Source: Pseudevernia furfuracea
Lineage: Eukaryota; Ascomycota; Lecanoromycetes; Lecanorales; Parmeliaceae
Reading direction: 5' to 3'
Assembly (NCBI GenBank): GCA_022315425.1
Contig: JAIUPT010000013.1
Span: 186,001 to 250,000 of the forward strand
Length of the DNA: 64,000 nucleotides
Each line of letters begins with the position of its first letter. The stretch's first letter is position 1. The notes under the pieces are model-generated. The model ran no database searches and was not told the DNA's origin. It saw only the letters and a list, made by a program, of their open reading frames with translations. Below are positions 24,289-36,662 of the stretch, one piece after another. The translations under genes were made by a program, and so were the position numbers.

Positions 24289-26040
24289 TCAAGCTTTCAC
24301 GCCATCGCTACCCCACAGATCTTTCCAAAACTGCTTGATACCATAATTCGGCTTCCTACTATCATAGACTTTGACCTTCTCACTAGAAAACCTCTCCAGT
24401 ACACCACCAGGCCTATGGCCCACAATCTCCACTTTGATCTTCTCCGGTCTCCGCGCTCTCTCTCGAATCTCGTTGGGCAGCTGCGGTGCTACATCGGCGT
24501 AGCAAGAGCGCAGTTCGCGGTCGAGAGAGAAGTAGGGCTTCTTGGCTAGATCGGGAGCTTGCAAGTTGTAGGAACGGGTGATGTTGTTGATTTCGGTGAT
24601 GGCGAGGGTGTGGTAGGCACATTCAAGGGATTCCCACGCTGGGTCACGAAAAGGTGCCAGGCGAGGGAGTGGTGGTGCGATTGGCGGAGCATTTTCGGCG
24701 CTGGATGTAGACGTATGTTCGGTGGCCTCTGATGTTTCCTGAGCTGGTTGGGAAGTGGGCGATTCAGTAGCTAGATCCTCTGAGACTGTGATTTGAGAGT
24801 CGCTGGTATCGTTGGATGGAGTTGGAGTTTCCGTTACTGTGACTTGAGATAGTCGTCCTTCGTGGTCAATCTCGGTCATCGATTCTGTTCTCGCTGCCTT
24901 GGGATTATTGGCCGCTTCGGCTATAGCGTAGGCTTCTGCTCGCGTGACTTGTGTCTCCAAAGATCCTCCTTTACTGGCAATCACCCGTGAAGCATGCCTT
25001 TTCCAATCTGCTCTCAACCTAGCTCTGAACACGTTGGCAGCTTTGATGAGTTCCTGCTGCTTCTCGATCCACGGAGGTACAATTTCTTGCTTCTGGATGA
25101 TCTTGTTCATGAAATATTCAGTCGTGTCTAAGAACGGACTGTTGGCGTTATGGTCTCTTTCCACGTTCAGCCCTTTCCCACGTGCAATATTCTTGAATTG
25201 GCCCCGAGCAATGGCGTCTTCGATTCGCTCGTTGGCCAGCGCTGCAAGGCCTTGGACAGAGCCTGGCATCGGACGAGCACCAGCCGTGAAACGCTCCTTT
25301 AGTATCTTTCGCATTTTCTCCCTCTCGTTCTCCGATAAGGACGGATCTTGGCTCAGTGCGTAGACAGATGTCCGATCTCGAGCATTGGCCAAGCGCTCCC
25401 CATGAGACTTCTGTACAGCCTTCTTCATTCGCATGTCAACACTGGCTGGCGGTCCACGGGGCGTAGGGATCTTCGGAGGACCAGTACCGCGGAGAGGTTT
25501 GTGAGCATCATTGAGCATGCGTAAAGCAGCATCTTCGAGACGTTCAGTGCCTGCCCAAGGCTCAGCGGCGGCAATACCTTGGGTTCCTTTGCCTGCGCCG
25601 GACTTGATGTATGTCAATTACGGACAATGTCATATGAGCGGATGCTTTGGACGTACTGGTAAGCTGGCTTGTGCAAATGCAGCAGCGTTCTCGCTCCTGA
25701 AAGAGCTCTCCTGCAGTCGCGCCTCGAGTTTCTTTTTCAATTCCTCAGAAAATCCTCCTTCTTCAATGGCTTTTTTTGCACTTCGACCGTCTTGTTCAAG
25801 CATTTCATCCGTCATCTGCGCCAACCTTCCCGACATTCTGCCCTTCGCTTGGTCGTGCCCGTTGGCCTCCGAAGTAGACTTTGAATCCTCATCATCCTTT
25901 GAGGCCTTTTGTGGCAAATGTGACGATTGAGTGAAACCTCTCGAGCGATTGTCATTTCTGCGGAATCGAGCTGACAACGGATATTGCCTGTAGAGGCAGC
26001 GAATACATCTGTATGACTTAGCTCCCTTTGCTATGTTCAT
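24289..26040 (-). CDS. Mitochondrial DnaJ-homologue-subfamily-C-member-28 (DUF1992) domain protein
   Basis: Exons 25657-26040... donor GTACGT at 25656; second exon 24289-25602 (acceptor ATCAAG); the join is ASLP/SGAGKGTQGIAAA; 565 aa. The DNAJC28 conserved domain is at about residues 250-315: RIEDAIARGQFKNIARGKG, then FLDTTEYFMNKIIQKQE and VPPWIEKQQEL. There is no J domain, as in most fungal members. The N-terminus (MNIAKGAKSYRCIRCLYRQY, then Arg-rich) looks like a mitochondrial targeting sequence, so matrix location is inferred. The middle has an acidic/Ser-rich linker, and the C-terminus (about 495-560) has a conserved basic segment (ERARRPEKIKVEIVGHRPG). Molecular function is not established. 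It diverges from the ING gene with 399 bp between starts. Confidence 0.82.
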
Positions 26041-26439
26041 GTAGATCGTATCTGGTTTGTTGCTTGCTTAGGGTCGTTGTAGAAGGTCAGCTCGTCAACA
26101 ATGGGATAGGGCTAGGGCTTTCCCGATTCCGCATAGCCAGGATCGGGGTTTGGCAAGCATTATTCGCCGATGAAACTCGGCAAAGGTTCCCAGATCCAGC
26201 CAGTAGTTGAGCAAGTATGATTTCCACCTCATTCATTTTCTCCAATGATTCACGCTACACCGATTTTCTACTCATGATTTGCCCACTCGTTTGCGATCAG
26301 TTAAGGCGGCCAACCAACGTAATCCTCTTTTGAACCCCAGTATTAAGGTTGTTGAGCCTCGAAGCACAGAAGAAGAGAATCACAACCCTCTTGCGCCGCA
26401 CTGGAGGCCATTGCTCCCTTTCACCGTTCCTAGTGCAAA
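26041..26439. promoter_or_regulatory. Divergent promoter region, DNAJC28-domain gene and ING/PHD gene
   Basis: 399 bp between the divergent start codons; no gene seen and no clear TATA box. Confidence 0.4.
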
Positions 26440-28604
26440 ATGAGGCCATTCTCGAATACTACGAGTGGCGACCAGCCTACAGCATCAAACAGACGCCAGC
26501 CGGTTCGTCAAACACGTACCAACCCCGCCAGAACGGCTACAAATGTCGTCCAACCTCAAGCGGGCGCCCTCGCTCAAGCGCCAGACGGTGACCGCAACGC
26601 GAACCCGGGATTCTACCCTGCTATCACACATTTCACAGATGCAATTACCGCGTTACCGAAAGAGATGATTCGACATTATACCATGCTGAAAGAGGTTGAT
26701 GCTAAGACACATGGACCTGAAGCGCTCCTAGGGCAATACCTCAATGTAGCGCTGAAACTTCCAGCCCCCCCTCAACAGCAGGCGCCTCGAACGCAAGCTA
26801 ACAAAGCTGAAAACGCAACCCATACTGCGACATCAACCGATCCACCTTCTGCAGATAGCACTGGAAACGGGACCCAGCCCAATGCCCATGACGACCCCGC
26901 AAACTTGGCCCGCCGAGGTCACTTCCACAATATGCGCTTGGCCATGCTCGAGATGCTCCAGACTCTTGACGAAAAGAATCACGTCTTGAACACCGCACTT
27001 GACAGCCTCGACAAACAAATGAAACGCTGCAACAGCTCCTACCCCCACATCGAGGACGAGATCAGTGAAGAAGCACGGTACGGTAGCTTAACTCATTGGG
27101 CTTATACAGACAAGAGCGGAGAGAAGAAGGGAATGATTGCGGGTGAGCGTACAAGACGAGCTGCGAATACAGCAGCAGCAGCCCAACAGGAGGCAGAAGG
27201 TGCGGCCATGCGAAGCGAAGCAAGACGCGAGGCCTTAGCAGCACGCAAGCACCGAAATCAACACGTGGACTCCGATTTTGACGATGGGCGAGCTATAAGT
27301 AAGAATCCCAAATCTGGCGGCAAAGGGCGAAAAGCTGCGGATGCAAATACTGGCACCGCTGCAGGACTGGTGGTATTGAACGGAGCTGGGCCACCAAACA
27401 AGCGGCGCAAGGTTGAGAAAGTCACAGGAGGTCTACCTGCGGAGAGGGCAATGGCTTCAGTGTTCGGAGCTAATGGAGGCACTGGTCGGGGCCTTGCCAG
27501 CAGCCCTCGAGACATTCCGGGAAATGACGCTGCTGGAAAGAAGAGAGGTCGTGGAGGAAGTCTAGCAGTGAATGGAACTGGAAGGAAGAGGTAAGTGCAA
27601 TTGCGTTGTTGAGATTCCGTTCACGCTAACATTTGCGGCTCAAAGGACGAATACGAATGCATCAACTGCCAACCCACCTTCTTTGGCCTCTTCACCAATC
27701 GTCGCTACGTTTGCTGCAGCAAAAGATCGTGGTGGTAGAAGTCCAGCGCCGTCGATGATGCAACGATTGCCATCGGCACGGGCTCGCCAGAACTCAACAC
27801 AGTCTGTGGTGCAATCAGCAAGAAATCGATCATCATCAACAAACGTCAGGGCTACGAATGGGAACGGCTTGTACGGCACAACGGCAGATGTTGACAAGGT
27901 TTCCGGTCTGACAGGTAGAACACCTGGAGACGTCAAAAGCTCTATGAAAGAGACAGTCAACGCTAAGGGGGAGCACCTTGTCGAGGATATAGGTACTAGC
28001 GACGGAGCGGGAGATCTGCGTGGTGGTCTTGTCGTGGGAAGCAGAAATCCTGAACGTTTGAAACGCGAAGAGACAGAAAATGGGTCTAGCAGGACTCGCG
28101 GTGACAGACTTCCATCGATATCTGTCTCAACTCGAGGAGGGAATAGCAAGGGACCGTCAAAGACCGCCACACCCATCAATGCCAGCTTTGCAGAGCCGCA
28201 TAGGACTCGAGGACCGCGTGCTTCAGAAGCACCGCTCAAGCGATCTCACAAGAAAGGAGCGGGCCTGGCAGCTCAGATCGCAGCCGCGGCTGCAGCGCAA
28301 GATGGTGAAGACTCTTCAATGCAAGGTGAAGAGGACGAAGAGGATGGACCAGGACAGGAACGATACTGCTACTGCGACGGGGTTAGCTACGGCGAAATGG
28401 TTGGCTGCGATGGTGACAATTGTGAGAGAGAATGGTTCCACCTGGATTGCGTAGGGTTGAGTAGGGCACCTGCAAAGAACGGTAAGTCGCCTTTACATCT
28501 CGAAAACTCGTGGAGTCTGCTAAGCCGTTTTAGCGAAATGGTACTGTGACGAGTGCAAGGAGAATCTCAAGAGCGCCAAATTCAATGGCGGCAATGGGAG
28601 GTGA
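26440..28604 (+). CDS. ING-family PHD-finger chromatin protein (Pho23-like)
   Basis: Histone H3K4me-reading subunit of a histone deacetylase or acetyltransferase complex; the Pho23/Rpd3L assignment is inference. Exons 26440-27590, 27646-28481, 28534-28604; 685 aa. Junctions: GTGRK-R/TNTNAS and APAKN-A/KWYCDECK. The N-terminal ING domain (about residues 60-215) starts FYPAITHFTDAITALPKEM, with LKEVDAKTHGPEALLGQYL and a second helix MRLAMLEMLQTLDEKNHVL. A long Ala/Gly/Ser/Lys linker contains a basic cluster (NKRRKVEK) that could be a nuclear localisation signal. The PHD finger at about 610-665 has the C4HC3 ligands: YCYCDG, MVGCDGDNCEREWFHLDC and WYCDEC. The last intron splits the PHD before its final Cys pair, as in many fungal ING genes. 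Longer than yeast ING proteins because of the linker. Confidence 0.9.
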
Positions 28605-29996
28605 TATCGATTACCACTTTTTTTTGGCACCGAGCACCTGAAGGTATGATAGCGCGGCGTCTGTGATGGGAGGGACTGTTTCATATGTGACAAAGAGCTT
28701 GCCTCATCGAATGTGGTCGATGGTTTGTATTCTGCTCGCATAATTGCAAACCTTTTTAGAAAAAGAACCTATCAACTGTAGGCAGGAAATCCAATACAAC
28801 CCCACGATTTTACCACGGAGCCACACAGTCAGTCAGTCTTTCAGTGTCAAGCGGAATGCCAAGACATCAAAATACCCCGGCCTCAACTCCACGGTGCTCC
28901 AATGGGAGGAAGACTCGGGTAAGCGTCGCCTGGGAGGATTGAAAATCAGAATGACTGCGCCCCTTAATTATTAACATTGAGCTGCCATCTCATCCAGAAA
29001 GGTAGTAATTTTGCAGGTCGACAACCAGATGTCATTTTAGTATTATTGTCGTGAGATTTTACTGAGAGTCCGGCACCAAAAGTCCCGGACCTCCCGCGCC
29101 AAGATTTAGGTTAGCGTACCTAATTCAAAAACCATCCGGAATGCTTGGCGCTCGGGATTCGCATCGTCGCATACCTAGATTTTCGTGCTGTAGCGTGAGC
29201 ATCTTCTTATAAATCCCAACAAATAACACTGCTGCTATCTTTAGCGCTGAATTGACATCTCTACGTGATGCTGGAGATCAGTAATCCTCTTCGAAGGGTG
29301 AGGTCAAGATCAATCTCATCTAATTCGTCACGTCTACACATCAGCATATCGACAATTCCATCGCTATTAGTTGAACGATCTTTTTCGTCACTGCATCAAA
29401 TTAAATGAAACCGAGTTCTCCGCGTCTCTGTCTAGTTATCTTTCTCGAAAAACTTCGCTTCAATTATCGAGCTGATTTCGTCACGATGAGATAAATACTT
29501 TAAACACGGGGCTGAGGAGCTTCTCGAATAAAGCAGCCTCGCTCAATTCTTTGATGTGCTTTTCGGAAGATACGTCCATCAGCGTTATGTCATGTGTTAT
29601 TGTAGTCCACAAGACAGGATGTCAACGATACAATCAGGGAATGCAGTTGGCTTGGTCTCAGGTGTATCAATTGTCTTCCTTTTCGGGGAAGCTATCCAGA
29701 CAAGACGCAGCTAAAATATTGCATGCGTATGACTTCTCCTCAAGCAGCGTCTAGAAAGATGGGGATTGGTATGCCCGCAAAGCTGCATTAGGAGGACGTT
29801 GAGGTACTGTACATAGAGACCGGCATCATCATAATCAGGTAGCTGGCCGGCCTGATTGCCTATTGAAAGGTCGTGTCTGAGTAGGAGCTACCTCAGCAAA
29901 AGACATCCCTGAGACCCTGATATGTTCAGTGCCTACCTTCTAAAACGAATCTCGCCAATCGACTAAGTAAGACGCATTCTACAGCCTCTTGCAATT
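28605..29996. other. AT-rich intergenic region
   Basis: About 1.4 kb, visibly AT-richer than the flanking genes, with no ORF I can support. It marks the left edge of the accessory stretch that holds the HET gene. Confidence 0.5.
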
Positions 29997-32427
29997 ATGA
30001 TTTGCGAAACTTGTCAGTCTCTATTCGTAGGACAGCTTGACCAGTCTTCCCGTCCTCTAACGCTAAAAAAATCAACCCAGAGCCTGTACGAATCGGCCCA
30101 GGCTGGCTGTTTCATTTGCAGCCTTTATTGGAATCGCGTTCAGCGGACGGCCCATCGCTTAGCAAAGGAACCGCTAAAGGTCGACGGCCAATTGGAATAC
30201 ATATTGGCGGCAGGCCACGAGTCGAGTCCATGGCAAGCCAACGAGTTACTTCTACAATTTAAAGGGGAAGCTGTGCCACCTCTATCTATTTGGTTGGTTC
30301 CATACCGCGGTAACATTTGTACTAGCTGCACTCGCTTACAAGCTGAGTCTGACTTTACCAGAAATCTCCAAATTCTTGGCTACGGATGAGGCGTTGCAAG
30401 AGAGCTCATTATCCCCGTCTAGGCGCTACCTCGTGCGAGACTGGCTGGAGACTTGCCGGACGAGACACGTCCATTGTAACCAACGGTCCCGCCCTTCTAG
30501 GACCATACTCACTCGAAGTCTCGTTGAGCAATGGCTTCAAAGTTGCAGGGAAGATATGGCAACATGCAACCAATGGACTGGGTCACCCTCGTGGCTTCCA
30601 ATCTGCGGCTTCGCGCAAAAATGGCTAGAAACTTGTACAAAGGACCAATTTCATAATCAACCAGCTTGGTTCCCCACTCGTCTAATAGATCTCGGAACGT
30701 CGAACGACCAATATGTCAAGTTGGTTGACACTCGGAGCACTCCTACGAGAGGTCCATATGCAACACTCAGCCATCGCTGGGCCGACTCTGCGGTAATTCG
30801 GACCACCTCCACGAACCTAGAGCAGTTCTTGCATGCTATTCCGGTGGCTATCCTCTCAAAAACTTTCCGGGATGCCTTTACCGCAGCTCGATCGTACCTA
30901 GGCGTTAGGTATATATGGATCGACTCTCTATGTATCATCCAGGATGACCCCAAAGATTGGCGAGCTGAGTCAGCCACCATGCAGGATGTATACTCCCATT
31001 CATTTTTCAACTTATCAGCCATAGCAACATCCTCGGGCGTCCATGGCTTGTTCCCACCAAGAGATGTTGATCGTGTTCGTCCTTGCGAAATCGAGACGAA
31101 TTGGGCAGGCCGCGATCCTGAGACATATATTCCCATACCCAAGAGATTTTGGGATGAGCAGCTAGACTATGCTCCACTCTCTGGCCGCGGATGGGTCTTT
31201 CAAGAGCGCTGGCTTGCACCGAGGATTTTGCATTTCAGCTCTGATCAGCTCTTGTGGGAATGCTGCGAATTGAACGCCAGTGAAGCATATCCACGCGGCA
31301 TTCCTGAAATCACTTGCGGAACAAACTCTGAACTTCACCATGAGCTCGGAGCACCAGCAGACTTCCAGTCTTGTGGGAACCAGACCATGCTGCAGAAATT
31401 GCTGGAATGGCTCTATCTTCGGAAGCCTTCGAAGAAGGACGATAGAAATAAAGAAGTGCTAAGCACAGCCAAAGTACTAATCGCGCAATCGAACCCTCTT
31501 GGCCTGCCTGCGATCACTTATGGGACACAGTCCTCGTTCAAGAATCGGGTAAGCGCGCCAGTGCCGCTAAAGCCGTCTGAGAACTACAAAAAGTGGCAAA
31601 GGTTAGTGGAATGGTATTCCTCATGCAAAGTCACCAAAGAGGAAGACAAACTCATCGCGATTTCCGGAATCGCAAAACGCTTTCACTCGGCACTCAGTAG
31701 CGAATACCTAGCCGGGCTATGGCGAGACAACCTTCCAATTGAGCTCATCTGGCGCGTCAGCCGCGCCGAAAGTGACAACGTGCAGCGACCCTCGAGATAT
31801 CGCGCACCGTCTTGGTCATGGGCTTCCGTAGATACACAGATCATCAACAAGTTCGTAGACTGCGAGCTCTTTCCCCTCATAGCCGTCACAGACAGCCATA
31901 TCGACCATCTTTCGTCAGACCCTTTCAGCCAGGTAACGGGCGGTTGGATCCGTGTGCGTGGTACCTTACATCCAGCACTACTGTATCCCTCAGACGGTTA
32001 TAGTTGGGACCTGAAGTACAACCTTGTGCTCCCGCAGACTGGTAGGCAGCTGTACGCCATGCCAGACGCGGAACTTAAGACATCGGATTTCTCGCGACGA
32101 GCGGTGCGGAACCCGATCATCCGGGGTGATGGATCTCGGCAGATGGAGGAGATGCTTGACTCCTTCAAGGAGAAAGGATTCTTTGTGTCTTGGTACGAGA
32201 ATCCGTTATATCTGTTGCCAGTGGTCAGCGATGTTTCACAAAAAGGAACCTTTGGGATTGTGTTAGAACCAATTGGCTCCGAACGAGGCACGTATAAAAG
32301 ATGGGGCTGGTTTGAGGAATCAGTTCCGTTCTACGCCGAGAGCTCATTCAAGGTCCTATACGGTGATGAACGGAAGAGAAAGAAGCTCTACCTAGGTGAC
32401 AGCTACGAGGAATTGAAAATCGTATGA
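29997..32427 (+). CDS. HET-domain (heterokaryon incompatibility) protein
   Basis: HET proteins trigger programmed cell death on non-self recognition; the specific partner is unknown. Exons 29997-30309 and 30362-32427, 792 aa. The 52-nt intron (GTAACA..ACCAG) is inferred because the frame changes in 30310-30361 and the phase fits (PYR-E/ISKFLATDEA). The N-terminus has zinc-like Cys pairs (MICETCQSLF, GCFICSLY). HET domain at about residues 230-390: PYATLSHRWADS, YIWIDSLCIIQDDPKDW, MQDVYSHSFFNLSA, and later GRGWVFQERWLAPRILHF with LLWEC. The C-terminal half is variable, with YRAPSWSWASVD near residue 600, a common feature of HET family tails. It lies in an AT-rich accessory stretch next to a dead P450. 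Confidence 0.88.
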
Positions 32428-33046
32428 CAGCTAGACTAGACGACATTGTAAACCGAGCCCGCGTTTCGCTTATACTCTTAGTTCGCAGCTTATATATATG
32501 TAAGTGATTGACTATCTAATTACACTTGTTCGTATGATAATGACTAATATTGTACGGCGATTACATTACGGTCCTTATATGAGATCTTGGCACAGGATTC
32601 GTAATGTACCTGCTTTATTGTTAAGTTCCGTTTTTGGATTCCATGCAAGCACCTCACCCTGTCAGGCTGGCTTTTAGGATATTTGGTGTACCTCTGGGCT
32701 GAACTGACTCATGGGCAGGCTGAAAATATGTGGAGTAGCCAATTAAAGTCTTTTCATGCACCCAGCCTATACTTGATTAGCGTATGCACCAAGGTCTGGA
32801 ATTCGTGGCACAACAAATCGCTTCTCACCACAACCCCATGTAGCTGGACATAATCGTGTTGGAAATGCTAGAAGTGAAGCGAAAGGATAGGTGAACCACT
32901 ATATCAAAAACAAGCCTTGCACCAAAGACCACCCGGACATAATCTACTACTGCCAGGGGCAGTACTGAGCAGGAGGTCACGAGCAACGCTCTATGGGACT
33001 GCAAGTCTGGAATCCTCGCCTCTGCAATTTGATGAATGTCTGATCC
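32428..33046. other. AT-rich intergenic region
   Basis: No gene seen between the HET gene and the P450 pseudogene. Confidence 0.45.
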
Positions 33047-34728
33047 TTGTCCGTTTCCTTCGAGGGTAGTATTGAAGTCCTGCACTTAGGCCTCATTTTC
33101 CCCTCGCTGCTCCTTGTCGTTGCAGCAGCCGCTGCTTCTTGGGATGCACTTGTGCTACTTCTGCGCTCCGAGATTGTCTCCCAAAGAGTCTCCCTTGCTT
33201 CCTCACCCGATACCCTACATTGGCCATATCCTTGGACTTCTGCGACATGGTACTAGGTACTATGAGATGACGAGGTCGGTTGCTCTGTTGCTTCCACTAG
33301 TAGAACAAAGTTACGCTAAGTATGTATGTACTTACGCAACGCAGTGCAAAGTGCAAACGTCCCATCTACACTCTGAACATGCTGAGTGGCAAAGTCTATA
33401 TTTTCACCTCCCCCGATCTGGTCAACGCCGTCAACCGCAATCCCAGAAAGATAGCGTTCAGTCCGCTTATCGCTATGCTCGAAAAATGCATCACGAGCCA
33501 CAATGAAGATACAGGTCGAACAGTTCGGCACAATCTAAATGGCGAGCATGGTCCGGGCTACGTTATCGATGTTCACGATCGTATAGTAGCTTCCCTGGCA
33601 CCGGGCAAGGATTCGCAACAGACGACAAAGGCTATGCTATCGCAAATTCAGCCTACTTCGAGGCACGGATGCGGAGTTCAATCTGTTTGAGTGGATGCGC
33701 TATACGGTCACCATGTACAGTACTAGAGCGCTCTATGGGACTGAGAATCCATTCAACAGAAATCCGAAACTCGTTGACTCGTTTTGGTGAGTACTAGCAA
33801 AAGAAAAGCTCACATGCTAGTCACGACATATGCCCACGTGCCTCTTAGGGATTTTGATCACGCTCTTGAATAACCTCCTCATAGCCGATTTCTTACCCAG
33901 AACATTCGCGCCAAAGGGGTACCGTGCCCGCATGGAGCTCGGTACTGCTTTTCGGCAATACTTCGAGAACTTTAGTCCCGCGCAAAGCGCTGCAATGATA
34001 CAACGTCGCCATTCTGAAAACACTCGTTATGGCTCAACTCCTCTCAACCAAAGACGTCTTGAAGTAGGCACACTAATTGGAGTGCCTGCCAACACCATCC
34101 CCGCGATATTTTATACCCTTGTGCATATCTACCCAAATCCAGAATTGATCTCAGACATCCGCGACGAGCTGGAGACTTCAGATTTTCTGGATACGCCAGA
34201 GATTATCAGTCAGAACTCCGGTCTTCTCACCATGCCGGAAACTTGTCCCCTCCCGTACTCAATCTGGCAGGAGATCCTTCGCGTTCAAGCATTAGGCGCC
34301 GGTTCCCGATACATCCTCGAGGACATCATACTAGAGGATAATTTTTTCCTCCGCAAAGGCATAGTGGTCCAAATGCCGATGGCAGTGATGCACAGCGACG
34401 TCGCAGCCTGGGGCGAAGACGTCAAAGATTTCCAGCCAAGGCGGTTCCTGAAGCATAACTCTACGAGCAAAGGAGGTTTAAAGCAAAGCTTTACGGCCTA
34501 CCGACCTTCGGCGGAGGCGCCTCCATGTGTCTAGGGCGACACTTTGCGACCCTAGAGACCATGGGGTTGGCGGCGTGTATGCTATCGAGGTTTGATCTGG
34601 TTCCGGTACATGGGAAATGGAATATACCTAGCCAGAACCAGGAGAGTCTGGCCACCAGTGTTCTTCCCTCCGTGAATGATATCAGGGTCAAGATAGCAAC
34701 AAGGAAGGGTCTTAGGAAGTCGACGTAA
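33047..34728 (+). pseudogene. Cytochrome P450 pseudogene with several frameshifts
   Basis: Once a haem-thiolate monooxygenase. Readable pieces lie in order on one strand but in changing frames: hydrophobic N-terminal anchor (SLLLVVAAAAASWDALVLLLR), proline hinge (SPKESPLLPHPIPYIGHILGLL), VYIFTSPDLVNAV, DAEFNLFEWMRYTVT, FLPRTFAPKGYRARMEL, I-helix-region remains, WQEILRVQALGAGSRYI, and the haem loop FGGGASMCLGRHFA with the Cys ligand. Introns at about 33275-33344 and 33787-33848 still have GT..AG. Apparent indels: near 33168, 33647, 33665, 33868 and 34507; the last falls in the codon just before the haem-loop Phe. Neighbouring genes are intact, so decay is likelier than sequencing error. Family assignment within P450s not possible by eye. 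Confidence 0.85.
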
Positions 34729-34983
34729 TAGCCCTTAACGAACACGCAGGGGACGAGTGGACCCCTTAGCTTCCTTTATCACAATACTATCCGGCGATCG
34801 AATAACAAGACACTAAGGCACTTCACGAACTAGGTAGCTGTTGTTTGGTTGGGTTGCTTTGAATTCCGCTCTCCTGAGCTCTTCGCCAAAGCGAACGAGA
34901 AACAGAACGAGATTGAGACCTGGGGGAAAAAAAGCCCTCGACAGCTAGTGAGACTGTCACGGAGGAAAACACTCTAGGAAGAA

Positions 34984-35006
34984 GCCAGCCAGCCAGCCAG
35001 CCAGCA
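34984..35006. repeat. (CAGC)n microsatellite
   Basis: About five tandem copies of CAGC ending in CAGCAG. Confidence 0.85.
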
Positions 35007-35158
35007 GCAACTTTATCGAAATGGTAACTTTTCACGACCGAGGGAAATTCAGGTAGACTCCGTCCCAGTGCTGCTCAGTCTCGGGAAAAAAACCCGCATT
35101 ACTTATCAACAGACCCCTCCACATAATCATGGGAGAAGCATGACGATCTACGAAAAAG

Positions 35159-35185
35159 CTCTCTCTCTCTCTCTCTCTCTCTCTC
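35159..35185. repeat. (CT)n microsatellite
   Basis: About 13 tandem CT units. A second, shorter CT run lies at about 35513-35529. Confidence 0.9.
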
Positions 35186-36662
35186 ATCTCCGAAGAAGCA
35201 AGCACCGGAGGAAAAACCCGGACGGTCCAAGAAAGGACAGGATGCTGCAGACGATTCAAGCACACATGTAAGTAGCGAGCCGCCGCGTCGCCCTGTGTTT
35301 CAAGTCGCATTATGCCCGTTGACAAGGCCTACGCGTCGTATTGCCGGAAAGGGGGCGGCGGCGGCGGCGGAGGGATTCAGTCACGGATACACCAAACGGC
35401 CGGCCGGCCGATCGTACGGGTGCGGAATAAGTAAACCCCTTCTGCATTACATCTCAAACAACTCTCTGTGAATCCAACCGAGTGACAGCGCGCGAAACGG
35501 GAGTTGGCTGTAGCTCTCTCTCTCTCTCTGTTTCTTCCGAGTCAATATGAGCGGAATTCGATGTCCTTATCCCATAGGTACAGTATCCTGGCAGGGGTTC
35601 TCGTTTCAGGGGTAAAAGATTGGTAGGGAAGGAGTACTGTAGGTGGATTTTGGGGCGTAAAGTTTTTTATTTATTAAAGACGGGCTTTACTTGAACTCGT
35701 CGTTTGCATCTCATTGTAAACCAAGTCAATAACGGCTCCAGGTTACAAGAATTATTACGATGATATAACTGTTTTTCATCAAACTATCTCAACTCTTATA
35801 GTCGAGAGCTTCGTTATACGTATCGTTTTAGTTTACTAAAGTGATCGCATTGTTAAAGCTCAGGACTTTTGATTTTCGGTGCCGAGACAACGAGAACCCA
35901 GTGTGCCAGGAGATGGGATAGACTGGTGTATAGTAATCTGCATATCTTCTTTCCTTATGTTCTTATTACACAGTCATTCCATAGTCATAGCAATACAACC
36001 ATTCATAGCTATAAGTTATTACAATTTGGGACTCTAAGGGCGACTCCCAAGTGGATACTTGGTCGAGATAGCTTCAAGGAGGTACGAGTGCTTTTTGATC
36101 TCTACCTTTGTGGTGTATTGGTTGGGGTTGGGCTTGTCGATGCGGGGTATGATAGATAGTACTATTCGACTTGGAGAAGTACCTTGACTTTTGAAAGACT
36201 CTGGGTACGAGTAGTACTTAGTGTTGCGAGTGATGGGCTGCTAGCACTGAATCTGCCGGACGCTCACAACTGCTTGGTTTTTCTCTGCGCTAAGGCATCT
36301 GTCTGGGAACGGGCAAGACACGGATACCTCGAGGAAGTAAGTAAGTATATCACACTACCACCTGGTCTTGCCAAGCCGTTGTTCATAGGGCTGAGCCGAC
36401 CGCCAAAAAAAAGTTCCGACAAAACGCAATCAACAAGCCAACTAGCAACCAATGCTTCGCTCAAATCTACCTTACGCCTTGAGTCTTTCAACATGGCTGA
36501 ATACGCCGGTCAAGCTCTAAGCTCCGGCGGGTCGACTATTACATAGTATTGCCCGCCCCTTGCTCTAAGATAATTTCCCAAAATACACTTCTCCTCGCAA
36601 CAGCTCCGCTCCGCTTGACGGCTTACAGCAGAGTAACCTGGAAGCCAAGGCAAATTTCAGCC

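Larger units (their letters stand above)
34729..36662. other. Intergenic region rich in microsatellites
   Basis: About 1.9 kb with no supported gene. It contains a (CAGC)n run, two (CT)n runs, a GGC run and a GGCCGG palindromic patch, followed by an AT-rich part (about 35640-36000). Confidence 0.5.

Noticed and set aside
36184..36546. 120-codon plus-strand frame upstream of the cis-prenyltransferase gene
   Set aside because: Non-ATG start, no domain, and it lies in the probable promoter or leader of the downstream gene.
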